From NCBI GenBank assembly GCA_958296175.1, contig OY282448.1, positions 1,341,899-1,405,898 on the forward strand: a DNA stretch of 64,000 nucleotides. Reading direction: 5' to 3'. This DNA is from an uncultured Chloroflexota bacterium. GTDB lineage: Bacteria; Chloroflexota; UBA11872. A model generated the notes under the pieces. It did no database searches, was not told where the DNA came from, and worked only from the letters and a program-made list of their open reading frames with translations. Each line of letters begins with the position of its first letter. The stretch's first letter is position 1. This document shows positions 52,639 through 60,751 of the stretch, in pieces. Made by a program: the position numbers and the translations under genes.

Positions 52639-53118
52639 ATGAACGATCGGCTCTACACCACCGCGGAGCTCGACGAACTCCGGTCGATGCCCAAGCAGGT
52701 CACCAATCCGCGGGCGCGTTGGTTGGAGAAGCCCAAGACGAGGCCCGCGCACCGTCAGCGCCAATTCGAGGCCCGAGGACGGAAAAACGAGGAAGCTCGC
52801 TTCTCGATCTATCAGCGCCAGAACCTCGTCGACGACAGCGACTTCTCCTGCGGCATCGCATATCTGCTGCCTGGCGGCCAGCGGCTGACGCTGTCCCGCT
52901 ACAACGGACCGAGCCACGAGCACGGAGACATCGCCTACCGTCCGCATATTCACTGCGCGTCCGAGCAAGCCATCACGGCCGGCAGGAAACCCGAGTCCGA
53001 GGCGCACGAGACCGACCGGTTCCAGACGCTCGAAGGCGCGCTCGCGTGTCTGATCGAAGACTTCGACCTCGACGGACTCGATGCCGCCCACGACGTGCCA
53101 ATCCCCTCGCTCCCATGA
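52639..53118 (+). CDS. DUF6978-like protein
   Basis: A 159-residue protein with RFSIYQRQNLVDDSDFSCGI, LLPGGQRLTLSRYNGPSHEH and PHIHCASEQA, the pattern (Hx-rich, 'HIH' motif) I recall for the DUF6978 family that often sits beside DUF1828 proteins. There is no catalytic annotation. The stop overlaps the start of the DUF1828 gene as ATGA. The pair may be a toxin-antitoxin or defence module; the function is not established by sequence. Confidence 0.6.
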   Translation: MNDRLYTTAELDELRSMPKQVTNPRARWLEKPKTRPAHRQRQFEARGRKNEEARFSIYQRQNLVDDSDFSCGIAYLLPGGQRLTLSRYNGPSHEHGDIAYRPHIHCASEQAITAGRKPESEAHETDRFQTLEGALACLIEDFDLDGLDAAHDVPIPSLP

Positions 53119-53894
53119 CCCTCGACACCGACGCCCTGCGCAAGCTCTTGTGCGAGCGTCTCTGTGAAGACGTGCGTGTCACACGGCGCCCGGACGGTGC
53201 GCTGATGCTGCGCACGCACTTCCAGTTTCCCGACGGCGACCGTTTTCCGATCCACCTGGCCGAGGCGCCGGCCGGCGGGCTGCGGCTGTCGGACCGCGGA
53301 CACACGCTCATGCACCTCAGCTACGAACACGACGTGGACGCCTTCCTGGACGGAACCCGCGGAATGCTCTTGGAGCGCATCATGCGCGAACGCGGGCTGC
53401 AATGGGACGGCGGCGCGTTCTGCGTCGACGCCAGCCCCGAACGGCTGCCGGAGGCCGTGTTCGCCTTCGGCCAAGCCTTGACCAGCGTCTTCGATCTGAC
53501 GCAGCCGTCCCGTTCGAACGTCGGCTCCACGTTCTACGACGACTTGGCCGACCTTCTCACCAGCCTGGTGGACGAGGACAAAATCCAACGCGGCTTCGCG
53601 CCCGATGCGCCCAACGCCGAAGCCTATTCGGTGGACTACCATATCGAGGGCAAGGGCGGTGTGCCGCTGTTCCTTTACGGCGTGCCCAGCCGTGACAAGG
53701 CGCGCTTGACCACCATCATGCTGGCCCACTTCCACCTGCACGGCCTCCAGTTCGAGTCGATGCTGGTGTTCCAGGATCAGGCTGAGATTCCCAGGCTGGA
53801 CCTGGCGCGGCTTTCGGACGTCGGCGGCGACATGATCTCGTCGCTGGCCGCGCGCAAGGACCTCGAACGCAAGCTCTTACAGCGCGTCGCGTAG
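53115..53894 (+). CDS. DUF1828/DUF1829-domain protein
   Basis: A 259-residue protein. The N-terminal half (MLRTHFQFPDGDRFPIHLAE, then GGLRLSDRGHTLMHLSYEHD) matches my recollection of DUF1828, with its DGD and L-D-x-G-x-T features. The C-terminal half (FYDDLADLLTSLVDEDKIQR, KARLTTIMLAHFHLHGL) matches DUF1829. It is translationally coupled to the preceding gene. Proteins of this type occur in phage-defence and prophage contexts; the activity is unknown. Confidence 0.65.
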   Translation: MTLDTDALRKLLCERLCEDVRVTRRPDGALMLRTHFQFPDGDRFPIHLAEAPAGGLRLSDRGHTLMHLSYEHDVDAFLDGTRGMLLERIMRERGLQWDGGAFCVDASPERLPEAVFAFGQALTSVFDLTQPSRSNVGSTFYDDLADLLTSLVDEDKIQRGFAPDAPNAEAYSVDYHIEGKGGVPLFLYGVPSRDKARLTTIMLAHFHLHGLQFESMLVFQDQAEIPRLDLARLSDVGGDMISSLAARKDLERKLLQRVA

Positions 53895-53921
53895 CGGCGG
53901 CTGGAAACAAGGAAGACATCG

Positions 53922-56900
53922 ATGGCGCGCAGGCGGAGGGCTGGGCGGCGGGGGGCTGGGAAGAAGGTGGTGGGGGCTTTGCGGCATGGGGGGGCTTCTC
54001 GGGCGAATATTCCTACGGCGGAGGATCAGGCTTTGGTGGCGGATGCGGAGCGGGGGGCGATTCGGGCGGCTTACGAGCGGCGCAATCCGGACTTGGACCC
54101 GCAGCTGGTCTGGCGCGGCAAAGACGTGGGGGACCCGGCGCCGCTGGAGGTTATGGCGGCGCCGTTGTACATCCAGGAGAAAATCAAGCCCCAGGTGTTG
54201 ATCGACGACCTGCGGCGGCGCAGCGGCCAGCGGCGCGGCGCGGGCGGCGGCGGGGCCAGGCAGGGCAGCTTTACGGACGTGTTCGCCGACTTCAACGGCC
54301 TGCCCGACGGCGCAGAACGCACCGACTTCTACCAGCACCAGGCCAACTGGTCCAACCGCATGATCCTGGGCGACAGCTTGCAGGCGATGGCCTCCCTGGC
54401 CGAGCGCGAGAGCCTGCGCGGCCAGGTGCAGTGCATCTACCTCGACCCGCCCTACGGCATCAAGTTCAATTCCAACTTCCAGTGGTCCACCACCAGCCGC
54501 GACGTGCGCGACGGCAAGCGCGAGCACGTCACGCGCGAGCCGGAGCAGGTGAAAGCCTTTCGCGACACCTGGCGCGACGGGATTCACTCCTACCTGTCCT
54601 ACCTGCGCGACCGCCTGACCGTGGCGCGGGATCTGTTGACCGAGAGCGGCTCGATCTTCGTGCAGATCGGCGACGAGAACGTGCACCGCGTGCGTGCGGT
54701 GATGGATGAGGTATTCGGGGATGAGAATTTTGTTTCGCTGATCACAATTCGAAAAACAACAAGTGAAGGGGGCAGTTTTCTCGGGGCAACGACGGACTTT
54801 ATCCTTTGGTATGGCAAGAGCGTATCCCAAACAAAGTTCAGGGCTATCTACAGCCCTCGGAGCGATAATGCAGAGAGCCGATACTCTAAGATCGGTTTGG
54901 ATAGCCGGGCGTATAGATTGGACAACATCACAAGTTCTCGCCCCGCAGGTGAGGGAGATGTAACATCGTTTGTTTGGAACGGACGAAAGTTCGATCCAGG
55001 TAACGGGACGTTCAAGACAACGGAAGACGGACTTCGCCGTTTAGACATCGCAGATAGATTGTATGCTTCAGCACGCGGTAAGCTAAACTATCGCAGGTTT
55101 CAAGACGATTTCAGCATTGCAATAACTAATAATCTTTGGGGCGATATTAGCGGCGCTGTACAAAGCCGTTCAGACCCAAAGATTTACGTGGTACAGACGT
55201 CCACTCAGGCAATCGAACGCTGCATCCTGATGACCACCGACCCCGGCGATCTGGTGCTCGATCCCACCTGCGGCGCCGGCACCACGGCCTACGTGGCCGA
55301 GCAGTGGGGGCGGCGCTGGATCACCATCGACACTTCGCGCGTGGCGCTGGCGTTGGCGCGCATGCGGCTGATGGGGGCGCGCTATCCCTGGTATCTGCTG
55401 GCCGACAGCGCGGCGGGGCAGCAGCAACTGGCCGCCGTCGAGCGCCGCGAGCCATCGACTGCGCCGACGCATGACGACGTGCGCCAGGGGTTCGTCTACC
55501 GCCGCGTGCCGCACGTCACGCTGCGCGCCATTGCCAACAACGCCGAAATCGACGTCATCTGGGAACAGCGGCAGCCGCCGGTGGAGCGCGCGCTGTGCGA
55601 GCTGAATCGGGCGCTGCGCGGCCACGGGACGCCGTTCGAGGTTGCCAGCGGCGGGCGCGCGGGGCGGCGCATCGACTTCACGGCGCACGGCGAGGCGTCC
55701 GAGGCGCTGCCGTCCGGCGAATCCGCCCCCGCCGCCGGCCTGCTGGAATGGGAAGTCCCGCGCCAGCCGCCGTCCGACTGGACCGCGGCCGCGCGCGAGC
55801 CGCTGGCGCGGTTCTGGGAGGCCCGCCAGGCGCGGCAGCGAGAGATCGACGCCTCCATCGCGGCGCGCGCGGACTACGAATATCTCTACGACCAGCCCTA
55901 CGACGACCGCGGGGTGGTGCGCGTGGCGGGGCCGTTCACGGTGGAGAGCCTGTCGCCGCACCGCATCCTGGGCGTGGACGAACACGGCGAACTGATCGAC
56001 GCCTTCGCCGAAACCCCCGGGCACTACGGCGAACCCCAGGACTTCGGCAGCATCATCCTGGACAACCTGCGCCGCGCCGGCGTTCAGCAGGCGCACAAGG
56101 AAGGCAAGATCGACTTCACCTCGCTGGAACCGCGGCCGGGGCGCTGGGTCTGCGCGGTGGGCGCGTTCGAGAGCGGGCCGTGGACGGGAGACGCGGGGAG
56201 CGGCGGGGGCAGCCGCCGCGCGGGGATATTCATCGGTCCCGAGTTCGGCACGGTGGCGCGCGTCGACCTGGTGGAGGCGGCGCACGAGGCGGCCGAGGCC
56301 AAGCTCGACCTGCTGATTGCCTGCGCCTTCAATTACGAGGCGCACACTACCGAGCTCGACACGCTGGGCCGCATTCCCATCCTGAAAGCGCGCATGAACG
56401 CCGACCTGCACATGGCCGGCGCGCTGAAGGAAACGAACCGCGCGAACTTGTTCGTCATCTTTGGCGAGCCGGATATCGACGCGGTCAGCGGCCAGTGGCT
56501 GACGACCAGCAGCGGCGCGCCCGCGGCGAACTGCGCGCTGGTGCAAGAGCTGTCGGGCCTCGGCACGCTGGAGGCCATCAACGAGGCCGGGCACGACGGT
56601 TTGGCGCGCCTCTGCGAGGGTTCCGCGGGCGGAGCGCGGCGGTCGGGCCGCATGGACGCGCCGGGCGGCGGCGGGGTTCCTGCCGACGGCGCGGCGTCTG
56701 GGGACGCCGCCGCCCGCGCCCAGCGGCTGGCGGCCGATGCGGGCGGGGAGCGCTGGACGGACGCGCAACTGGAGGCCGGGCGCGCGGCGGTGGAGAAGCT
56801 GACGGCGGCGGATTTTCCGCTGGCGCTGACTTCGGAGCCGTGGATGCAGGTCACGGTCAAGGGCGTGGACGTGTTCGACCCCGCCAGCGGGGAGGTGCGG

Positions 56901-57167
56901 AGCAACGACACCGACGAGATTGCCTGCTGGTTCATCGATACGGATTACGACTCGGAAAGCTTCTTCGTGCGCCAGGCCTACTTCCTGGGCGCCAACGACC
57001 CCTACAAGGCGCTGAAAACCACGCTGAAGTCCGAGATCGACCGCGAAGCCTGGGAGTCCCTGCGCAGCGCCGTCTCGCAGCCTTTCCAACGCCCGGCCTC
57101 CGGCCGCATCGCCGTAAAAGTCATCAACCACCTGGGCGACGAGGTGATGAAAGTGTTCGGCGTGTAA
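53922..57167 (+). CDS. Type III-like DNA methyltransferase (Mod) with mosaic TRD
   Basis: A 1,081-residue beta-class adenine/cytosine N-methyltransferase. Catalytic motif IV DPPYG is near residue 175, in QCIYLDPPYGIKFNSNFQWS. SAM-binding motif I DPTCGAGTTAYVAEQWGRR is near 446, so the order IV...I fits the beta class. In between, residues about 265-426 correspond to the target-recognition region, encoded by DNA (54715-55200) of only about 40-50 % GC against about 70 % around it. Residues 500-1081 form a large C-terminal extension (VKGVDVFDPASGEVRSNDTD, VRQAYFLGANDPYKALKTTL) shared with Mod proteins of this restriction type. AAGGAAG precedes the ATG. Partner of the restriction subunit at 48530. 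Confidence 0.88.
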   Translation: MARRRRAGRRGAGKKVVGALRHGGASRANIPTAEDQALVADAERGAIRAAYERRNPDLDPQLVWRGKDVGDPAPLEVMAAPLYIQEKIKPQVLIDDLRRRSGQRRGAGGGGARQGSFTDVFADFNGLPDGAERTDFYQHQANWSNRMILGDSLQAMASLAERESLRGQVQCIYLDPPYGIKFNSNFQWSTTSRDVRDGKREHVTREPEQVKAFRDTWRDGIHSYLSYLRDRLTVARDLLTESGSIFVQIGDENVHRVRAVMDEVFGDENFVSLITIRKTTSEGGSFLGATTDFILWYGKSVSQTKFRAIYSPRSDNAESRYSKIGLDSRAYRLDNITSSRPAGEGDVTSFVWNGRKFDPGNGTFKTTEDGLRRLDIADRLYASARGKLNYRRFQDDFSIAITNNLWGDISGAVQSRSDPKIYVVQTSTQAIERCILMTTDPGDLVLDPTCGAGTTAYVAEQWGRRWITIDTSRVALALARMRLMGARYPWYLLADSAAGQQQLAAVERREPSTAPTHDDVRQGFVYRRVPHVTLRAIANNAEIDVIWEQRQPPVERALCELNRALRGHGTPFEVASGGRAGRRIDFTAHGEASEALPSGESAPAAGLLEWEVPRQPPSDWTAAAREPLARFWEARQARQREIDASIAARADYEYLYDQPYDDRGVVRVAGPFTVESLSPHRILGVDEHGELIDAFAETPGHYGEPQDFGSIILDNLRRAGVQQAHKEGKIDFTSLEPRPGRWVCAVGAFESGPWTGDAGSGGGSRRAGIFIGPEFGTVARVDLVEAAHEAAEAKLDLLIACAFNYEAHTTELDTLGRIPILKARMNADLHMAGALKETNRANLFVIFGEPDIDAVSGQWLTTSSGAPAANCALVQELSGLGTLEAINEAGHDGLARLCEGSAGGARRSGRMDAPGGGGVPADGAASGDAAARAQRLAADAGGERWTDAQLEAGRAAVEKLTAADFPLALTSEPWMQVTVKGVDVFDPASGEVRSNDTDEIACWFIDTDYDSESFFVRQAYFLGANDPYKALKTTLKSEIDREAWESLRSAVSQPFQRPASGRIAVKVINHLGDEVMKVFGV
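54715..55200 (+). other. AT-rich mosaic segment inside mod
   Basis: Inside the methyltransferase gene the base composition drops abruptly (for example 54721-54780 has 23 G+C of 60, and 55081-55140 has 22 of 60), with AAA, ATA, AGA and TTT codons that are rare elsewhere. The frame is intact. The edges lie near GAGGTATTCGGGG (left) and CGTCCACTCAGGCAATCG (right). This is the specificity-determining part of such enzymes, so exchange with another lineage is the natural reading. Confidence 0.85.
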
Positions 57168-57476
57168 ACGCCAAACGCCGGTGCCAGACGCGGCGCGCGG
57201 CCAGTGGCGGTGATAAAAGCGTTCGGCGCGTAAGCGCCAAACGCTTGGCGGTCCAGGGCCCGAGCCCAGCGGCGCGCGGCACCCAAAAGAGCCGCAGCAG
57301 AAAAGGCAAGCACCCGGCGGCCCCCCTCTCCCCGCCGCCCGACCGGTCTGCGACGACCTGCGGCGGACCTGTTCTTTCCCCTCTCCCCGCCGCCCGACCG
57401 GTCGGCGACGATCTGCGGCGGACCTGTTCTTTCCCCTCTCCCCGCCGCCGGCGGGGAGAGGGTTAGGGTGAGGGGC
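57148..57476. repeat. Nested repeats after mod: 65-bp duplication, two 55-bp units, family A hairpin
   Basis: The end of mod (GTTCGGCGTGTAAACGCC, 57156) recurs 65 bases later as GTTCGGCGCGTAAGCGCC, preceded by GTGATAAAAGC, so the tail codons VMKVFGV-stop and VIKAFGA-stop resemble each other. 57323-57377 and 57378-57432 are tandem 55-bp units, each starting CCCCTCTCCCCGCCGCCC. They end in a full family A hairpin at 57433-57476 with TTAGGGTGAGGGG. No gene is present before 57534. Confidence 0.8.
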
Positions 57477-57533
57477 GTCCGCGGCGTATTACACTGGCGG
57501 CGAGGCGATGAGGGACGAGCACGGAGGCTCGCC

Positions 57534-57782
57534 ATGGCAGTGTTGTCAAAAGAAATCGCCGCCTACGAGCGGATGCGCGAAACGCTGGAGGCCGAGTCCT
57601 TCGGCATGTGGGTCGTGGTGTACGAAGAGCGGCTCGTGGGCAGGTACGCGTCCTTCGAGAACGCCGCGGAGAGCGCCGTGCAGCGGTTCGGGCGCGGGGC
57701 GTATCTGATTCGCCAGGTCGGCGCGCCGCCGCCCACGTTCCCGGCCTCGCTGCTGCACCGCCCGGTGTTCGCCAACGACTGA
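57534..57782 (+). CDS. Small conserved protein, paralogue of 51931-52179
   Basis: An 82-residue protein matching its paralogue along the whole length: MAVLSKEIAAYERMRETLEA, then SFGMWVVVYEERLVGRYASF and FGRGAYLIRQVGAPPPTFPA. Unlike the first copy, it has no aspartic protease gene after it; a metallophosphoesterase follows. ACGGAGG lies 8 bases before the ATG, and TACACTGG at 57490 may be the -10. Both copies stand just downstream of a family A palindrome. Confidence 0.7.
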   Translation: MAVLSKEIAAYERMRETLEAESFGMWVVVYEERLVGRYASFENAAESAVQRFGRGAYLIRQVGAPPPTFPASLLHRPVFAND

Positions 57783-57951
57783 GCGCGAAGCGCCGGGTCG
57801 ACCGGGACGCGCCGCGGCCACCCGAAACGAGTCTGCGCTGTCGAACACGGCCGACCTGCGTCAGGGGTGCAGGGCCGCCGCGGCGCGCGGGCGCGGCCTG
57901 CTGCTGCGCGCCGCGGGCGGCCTGGGGTTCGGGTGGACGGGGCCGGCGTCG

Positions 57952-58836
57952 GTGCGGCGAATCGAGCTGGAGGTCCCGCAGGCGGGGCTGCCGCGGGCGC
58001 TGGACGGGCTGCGGGTGCTGCTGGTGTCGGACCTGCACGTGGACAGGGAGCGGCATGCGGCGCTGAAGGTGCTGGACGGTCTGGCCGGGGCGCGGCCGGA
58101 CGTGCTGGCGGCCGTGGGCGATCTGGTGGACCACGCGCGGTTGGTTCCCGCCGTGGGCGCGCGGCTGGCCAGGATAGAGGCGCGCGCGGGCGCGTTTGCG
58201 GTGTGGGGGAATCACGACGCCTTTGGCCGGCCCGAAGGCGCCGCCCCGCGCTGGCTGCGGGAGGAGGCGCGGCCGCTGCGCGCCATGGCGGCGGGGCTGG
58301 CCGCGCACGGGGTGCGCGTGCTGACCAACCAGTCGGCGCGCGTGACGGTCCGCGGGGTTCCCGTGCAGATTGTGGGCGCGGGCGAGCCGTCGGTGGGTCT
58401 GCACGACCTGGACGCGGCGTTCGCGGGGCTGGACCCCGACGTCTACACGCTGCTGATTGCGCACAATCCGGACACGGCCTTTGCGCTGGGCGGCCGCCGC
58501 GCGGATCTGGTGCTGAGCGGCCACACGCACGGCGGCCAGATCGTGCCGCCGCTGCTGGGGCCGCTGACGCTGCGCACCTACCGCAGTCTGCCCAAACCCT
58601 GCGGCCTGATGTACGTGCATGGGCGTCCGCTGCTGGTCTCGGCGGGCGTGGGCACGTCGGGCGTGCCGCTGCGCTTCAACGCGCCGGGGGACGTGATGGA
58701 GGTGACGCTGAAGGCTGGCGGCGGGGGGAGCGCGGCGCGGCTGGACGCTGGCCGCGAACCGCCGTCTGCGAGCCGATATCCGCGCACCGCGAGCCGCGCA
58801 GCCCTGGCGTCTGACCGCGGGGCGCCTGGCGGCTAG
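57952..58836 (+). CDS. Metallophosphoesterase (YkuE-like)
   Basis: A 294-residue calcineurin-like phosphatase. All metal-site motifs are present: LLVSDLHVD near residue 24, AVGDLVDHA near 60, VWGNHDAFG near 86, LLIAHNPDT near 168 and LSGHTHGGQIVPP near 188. The set and their spacing are those of YkuE-type membrane-associated phosphodiesterases. A Pro/Arg tail of about 45 residues is non-domain. GTG at 57952. The TAG stop overlaps, tail to tail, the TAG of the next gene on the other strand. Confidence 0.85.
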   Translation: MRRIELEVPQAGLPRALDGLRVLLVSDLHVDRERHAALKVLDGLAGARPDVLAAVGDLVDHARLVPAVGARLARIEARAGAFAVWGNHDAFGRPEGAAPRWLREEARPLRAMAAGLAAHGVRVLTNQSARVTVRGVPVQIVGAGEPSVGLHDLDAAFAGLDPDVYTLLIAHNPDTAFALGGRRADLVLSGHTHGGQIVPPLLGPLTLRTYRSLPKPCGLMYVHGRPLLVSAGVGTSGVPLRFNAPGDVMEVTLKAGGGGSAARLDAGREPPSASRYPRTASRAALASDRGAPGG

Positions 58837-59999
58837 AGCGTCCCCAACGCCTGGTGCGTGAATTGGAACAGGCGCCACATGCCGGGGGCGAAGGAGCCCA
58901 GCAGGACGGGGGGTGAGAGGTCGGGGGTTGCGAGCTGGGCGTGTTGGATGACGTCCAGCAAGGCCAGCCGCGCGCGCGGTTCGCCGCCCAGCCGCTGGTA
59001 GATGCGCTGGGATTCCTGCGCGGGCACGTAGCGGTCGCCGCGGTCGTGGAGCAGGGCCAGGGGCGCCTGCAGGCCGTGCAGGTGGTTGCGGGGCGAGATG
59101 GACTCCAGCGCGCCGGGCAGCGCGGCGCGCACGCGCGCCGCCAGCCGGGTGACGGCGGCGGGGTTGCGGTTGGTCAGCAGCGCGTAGACGCGCTGCGCCT
59201 GGGGGCCGAGGGCGCGGGCGCGGCCGGCGGCCAGCTCCTGGGGGTCGGGGTCGGGCGTGTTTTGCGAGAACAGGCGGAACATGGCGTCGCGGTCGGCCGC
59301 GCGGGGCAGGCGGGTCAGCAGCGTGTTGCGCGTGACGAGCCACACGTAGGCGTCGGGCTGGTAAGGCTGGAAGCCGTCGTCGGTCTGGACGGTTTGCGTG
59401 GTGACGGCGCGGAGCATGGCTTCCAGGGAGTCGTAAGCGCCGACGGCGGCGACCAGGGCGGCGTCGGCGGCGATGGCGGGGTCGGCCGCGGCCACTATGG
59501 CCAGGGAGCCGCCCATGCTGAAGCCGACGAACCCCACGCGGCTGGGGTCCACGGACGGCTGGCCGCTCAGCACCTGGAAGCCGCGCACCAGCGCGCCGAT
59601 GTCTTCGGGCAGCACGCGGTAGTTGACGTGGTCCAGGGCGTCGGGCACCAGCACCACGAAGCCGGCGCGCGCCAGGGCGCGGGCGAAGTCGATCATTGGC
59701 TGGTAGGCGCGGCCTTCGGGCACTACGCCGTTGACCAGGACGAGGCCGGGCGCCGCGCGCGCGTTCGGCGGCTGGTACAGGCTGGCGTGCAGCCGGTAGC
59801 CTTCGCGCGAGACGTAGGAAAGCTCGGTCAGCCGCGGCTCGGGTTGCGCGTCCAGCGGCGTGGGCGGCGCGCCGGGCACCACGGAGGCCAGCACGGCGGC
59901 GGTGCGAATGGCCGGCCCCAGCTCGCCGCGCAGTCCCACCACCAGGCCCAGGCAGGCCATGGCCAGGCCGAGGGCGATGAACGCGCGGGGGGCGATCAT
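58833..59999 (-). CDS. Membrane-anchored alpha/beta hydrolase (dienelactone hydrolase-like)
   Basis: A 388-residue hydrolase. An N-terminal hydrophobic segment (AFIALGLAMACLGLVVGLRG) anchors or exports the protein. The alpha/beta-hydrolase core has VLVNGVVPEGRAYQPMI (oxyanion-type loop), nucleophile elbow GFSMGGSL with Ser near 172 (family G-x-S-x-G), and the C-terminal HDRGDRYVPA (acid Asp) and IQHAQL (His) regions. The substrate is not predictable. It converges with the metallophosphoesterase at a shared CTAG. Confidence 0.75.
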   Translation of the reverse strand: MIAPRAFIALGLAMACLGLVVGLRGELGPAIRTAAVLASVVPGAPPTPLDAQPEPRLTELSYVSREGYRLHASLYQPPNARAAPGLVLVNGVVPEGRAYQPMIDFARALARAGFVVLVPDALDHVNYRVLPEDIGALVRGFQVLSGQPSVDPSRVGFVGFSMGGSLAIVAAADPAIAADAALVAAVGAYDSLEAMLRAVTTQTVQTDDGFQPYQPDAYVWLVTRNTLLTRLPRAADRDAMFRLFSQNTPDPDPQELAAGRARALGPQAQRVYALLTNRNPAAVTRLAARVRAALPGALESISPRNHLHGLQAPLALLHDRGDRYVPAQESQRIYQRLGGEPRARLALLDVIQHAQLATPDLSPPVLLGSFAPGMWRLFQFTHQALGTL

Positions 60000-60106
60000 G
60001 GGCCGCGGCGCAGGCGCGCGCGGGGCGGGGTCCCAAGGCGTTCAGTCACGCGGTCATGCTCGGCCGCGGCGCAGGCGCGGCCGCGGGGGGGGCTGCGCGG
60101 CGCGCG

Positions 60107-60751
60107 TCAGGAGGCCTGGGCGTCCGAGGGAACCAGCGGCAGATTGGAGCGCTCGATTTCCATCTGTTCGCGCACGCGGCGCGACTGGTTGATGACGTCC
60201 AGCATTTCCTGGATGCCGTCTTGTTCGAAGTAGCTGGAGGCGTAGCGCACGTAGGCCACCTCGTCGCGGGTGACGAGCCGTTCCATGACCAGGGAGGCGA
60301 CGCGCGCGGAGGCGACTTCGGACGCGCCGCTGTCGAGGACGCTGCGGTCGATGTCGTTGACGGTTGCTTCGGCCCAGGTGCTGGAGACGGCGGGGCGCTT
60401 GGCGCCGGCGACCATGATGGAGCGGTAGAGCTTGCCGCGGTTGAAGGGTTCGCTGCCGCCGCCGGCCTTGCGCACGCGCACTTCCAGGTGAGCCAGGCGT
60501 TCGAGGGTTTCGAAGCGGAAGCTGCACGCGCCGCAGCGCCGCCGCCGCGCGGTGCCGGCGTCGGTGCGGGTGGACGCTTGCACGCGGGCGTCGTCAGCGC
60601 CGCAGCGGGGGCAGACGTAGCTTTCGCGGCGTTCGTAGGTGGTGAAACGCGCCCCGCACGCCTCGCAGGCGCGCCGCCGCCGAATGGCCTGGCCGGCGTT
60701 CCGTGAGTCCACGACGTGGAGCCGCGGCGACTCGCACTGGACGCAGCGCAT
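60107..60751 (-). CDS. nrdR: NrdR transcriptional repressor with duplicated zinc ribbon
   Basis: A 214-residue repressor of ribonucleotide reductase genes. NrdR is normally about 150-165 residues with one zinc ribbon and an ATP-cone. Here the ribbon is repeated: Cys3/6/29/32 (MRCVQCESPRLHVVDSR...RACEACGARFTTYER) and Cys47/50/73/76 (YVCPRCGADDARVQASTRTD...RRCGACSFRFETLER), with identical 22-residue spacing between the CxxC pairs and the same RRRR before the second pair. The ATP-cone follows (VRVRKAGGGSEPFNRGKLYR, AYVRYASSYFEQDGI), sensing dATP/ATP. Whether both ribbons bind DNA is unknown. No nrd genes are in the window. Confidence 0.9.
   Translation of the reverse strand: MRCVQCESPRLHVVDSRNAGQAIRRRRACEACGARFTTYERRESYVCPRCGADDARVQASTRTDAGTARRRRCGACSFRFETLERLAHLEVRVRKAGGGSEPFNRGKLYRSIMVAGAKRPAVSSTWAEATVNDIDRSVLDSGASEVASARVASLVMERLVTRDEVAYVRYASSYFEQDGIQEMLDVINQSRRVREQMEIERSNLPLVPSDAQAS

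Noticed and set aside
54715..55200. Insertion of a separate gene into mod
   Set aside because: The AT-rich segment is open in the mod frame and sits between catalytic motifs where the recognition domain belongs; no start, stop or second function is seen.
48530..57167. Reading the locus as DISARM or BREX
   Set aside because: No DUF1998, PLD, pglZ or brx genes are present; the Res/Mod pair with helicase-nuclease and beta-class methyltransferase fits a type III-like system better.
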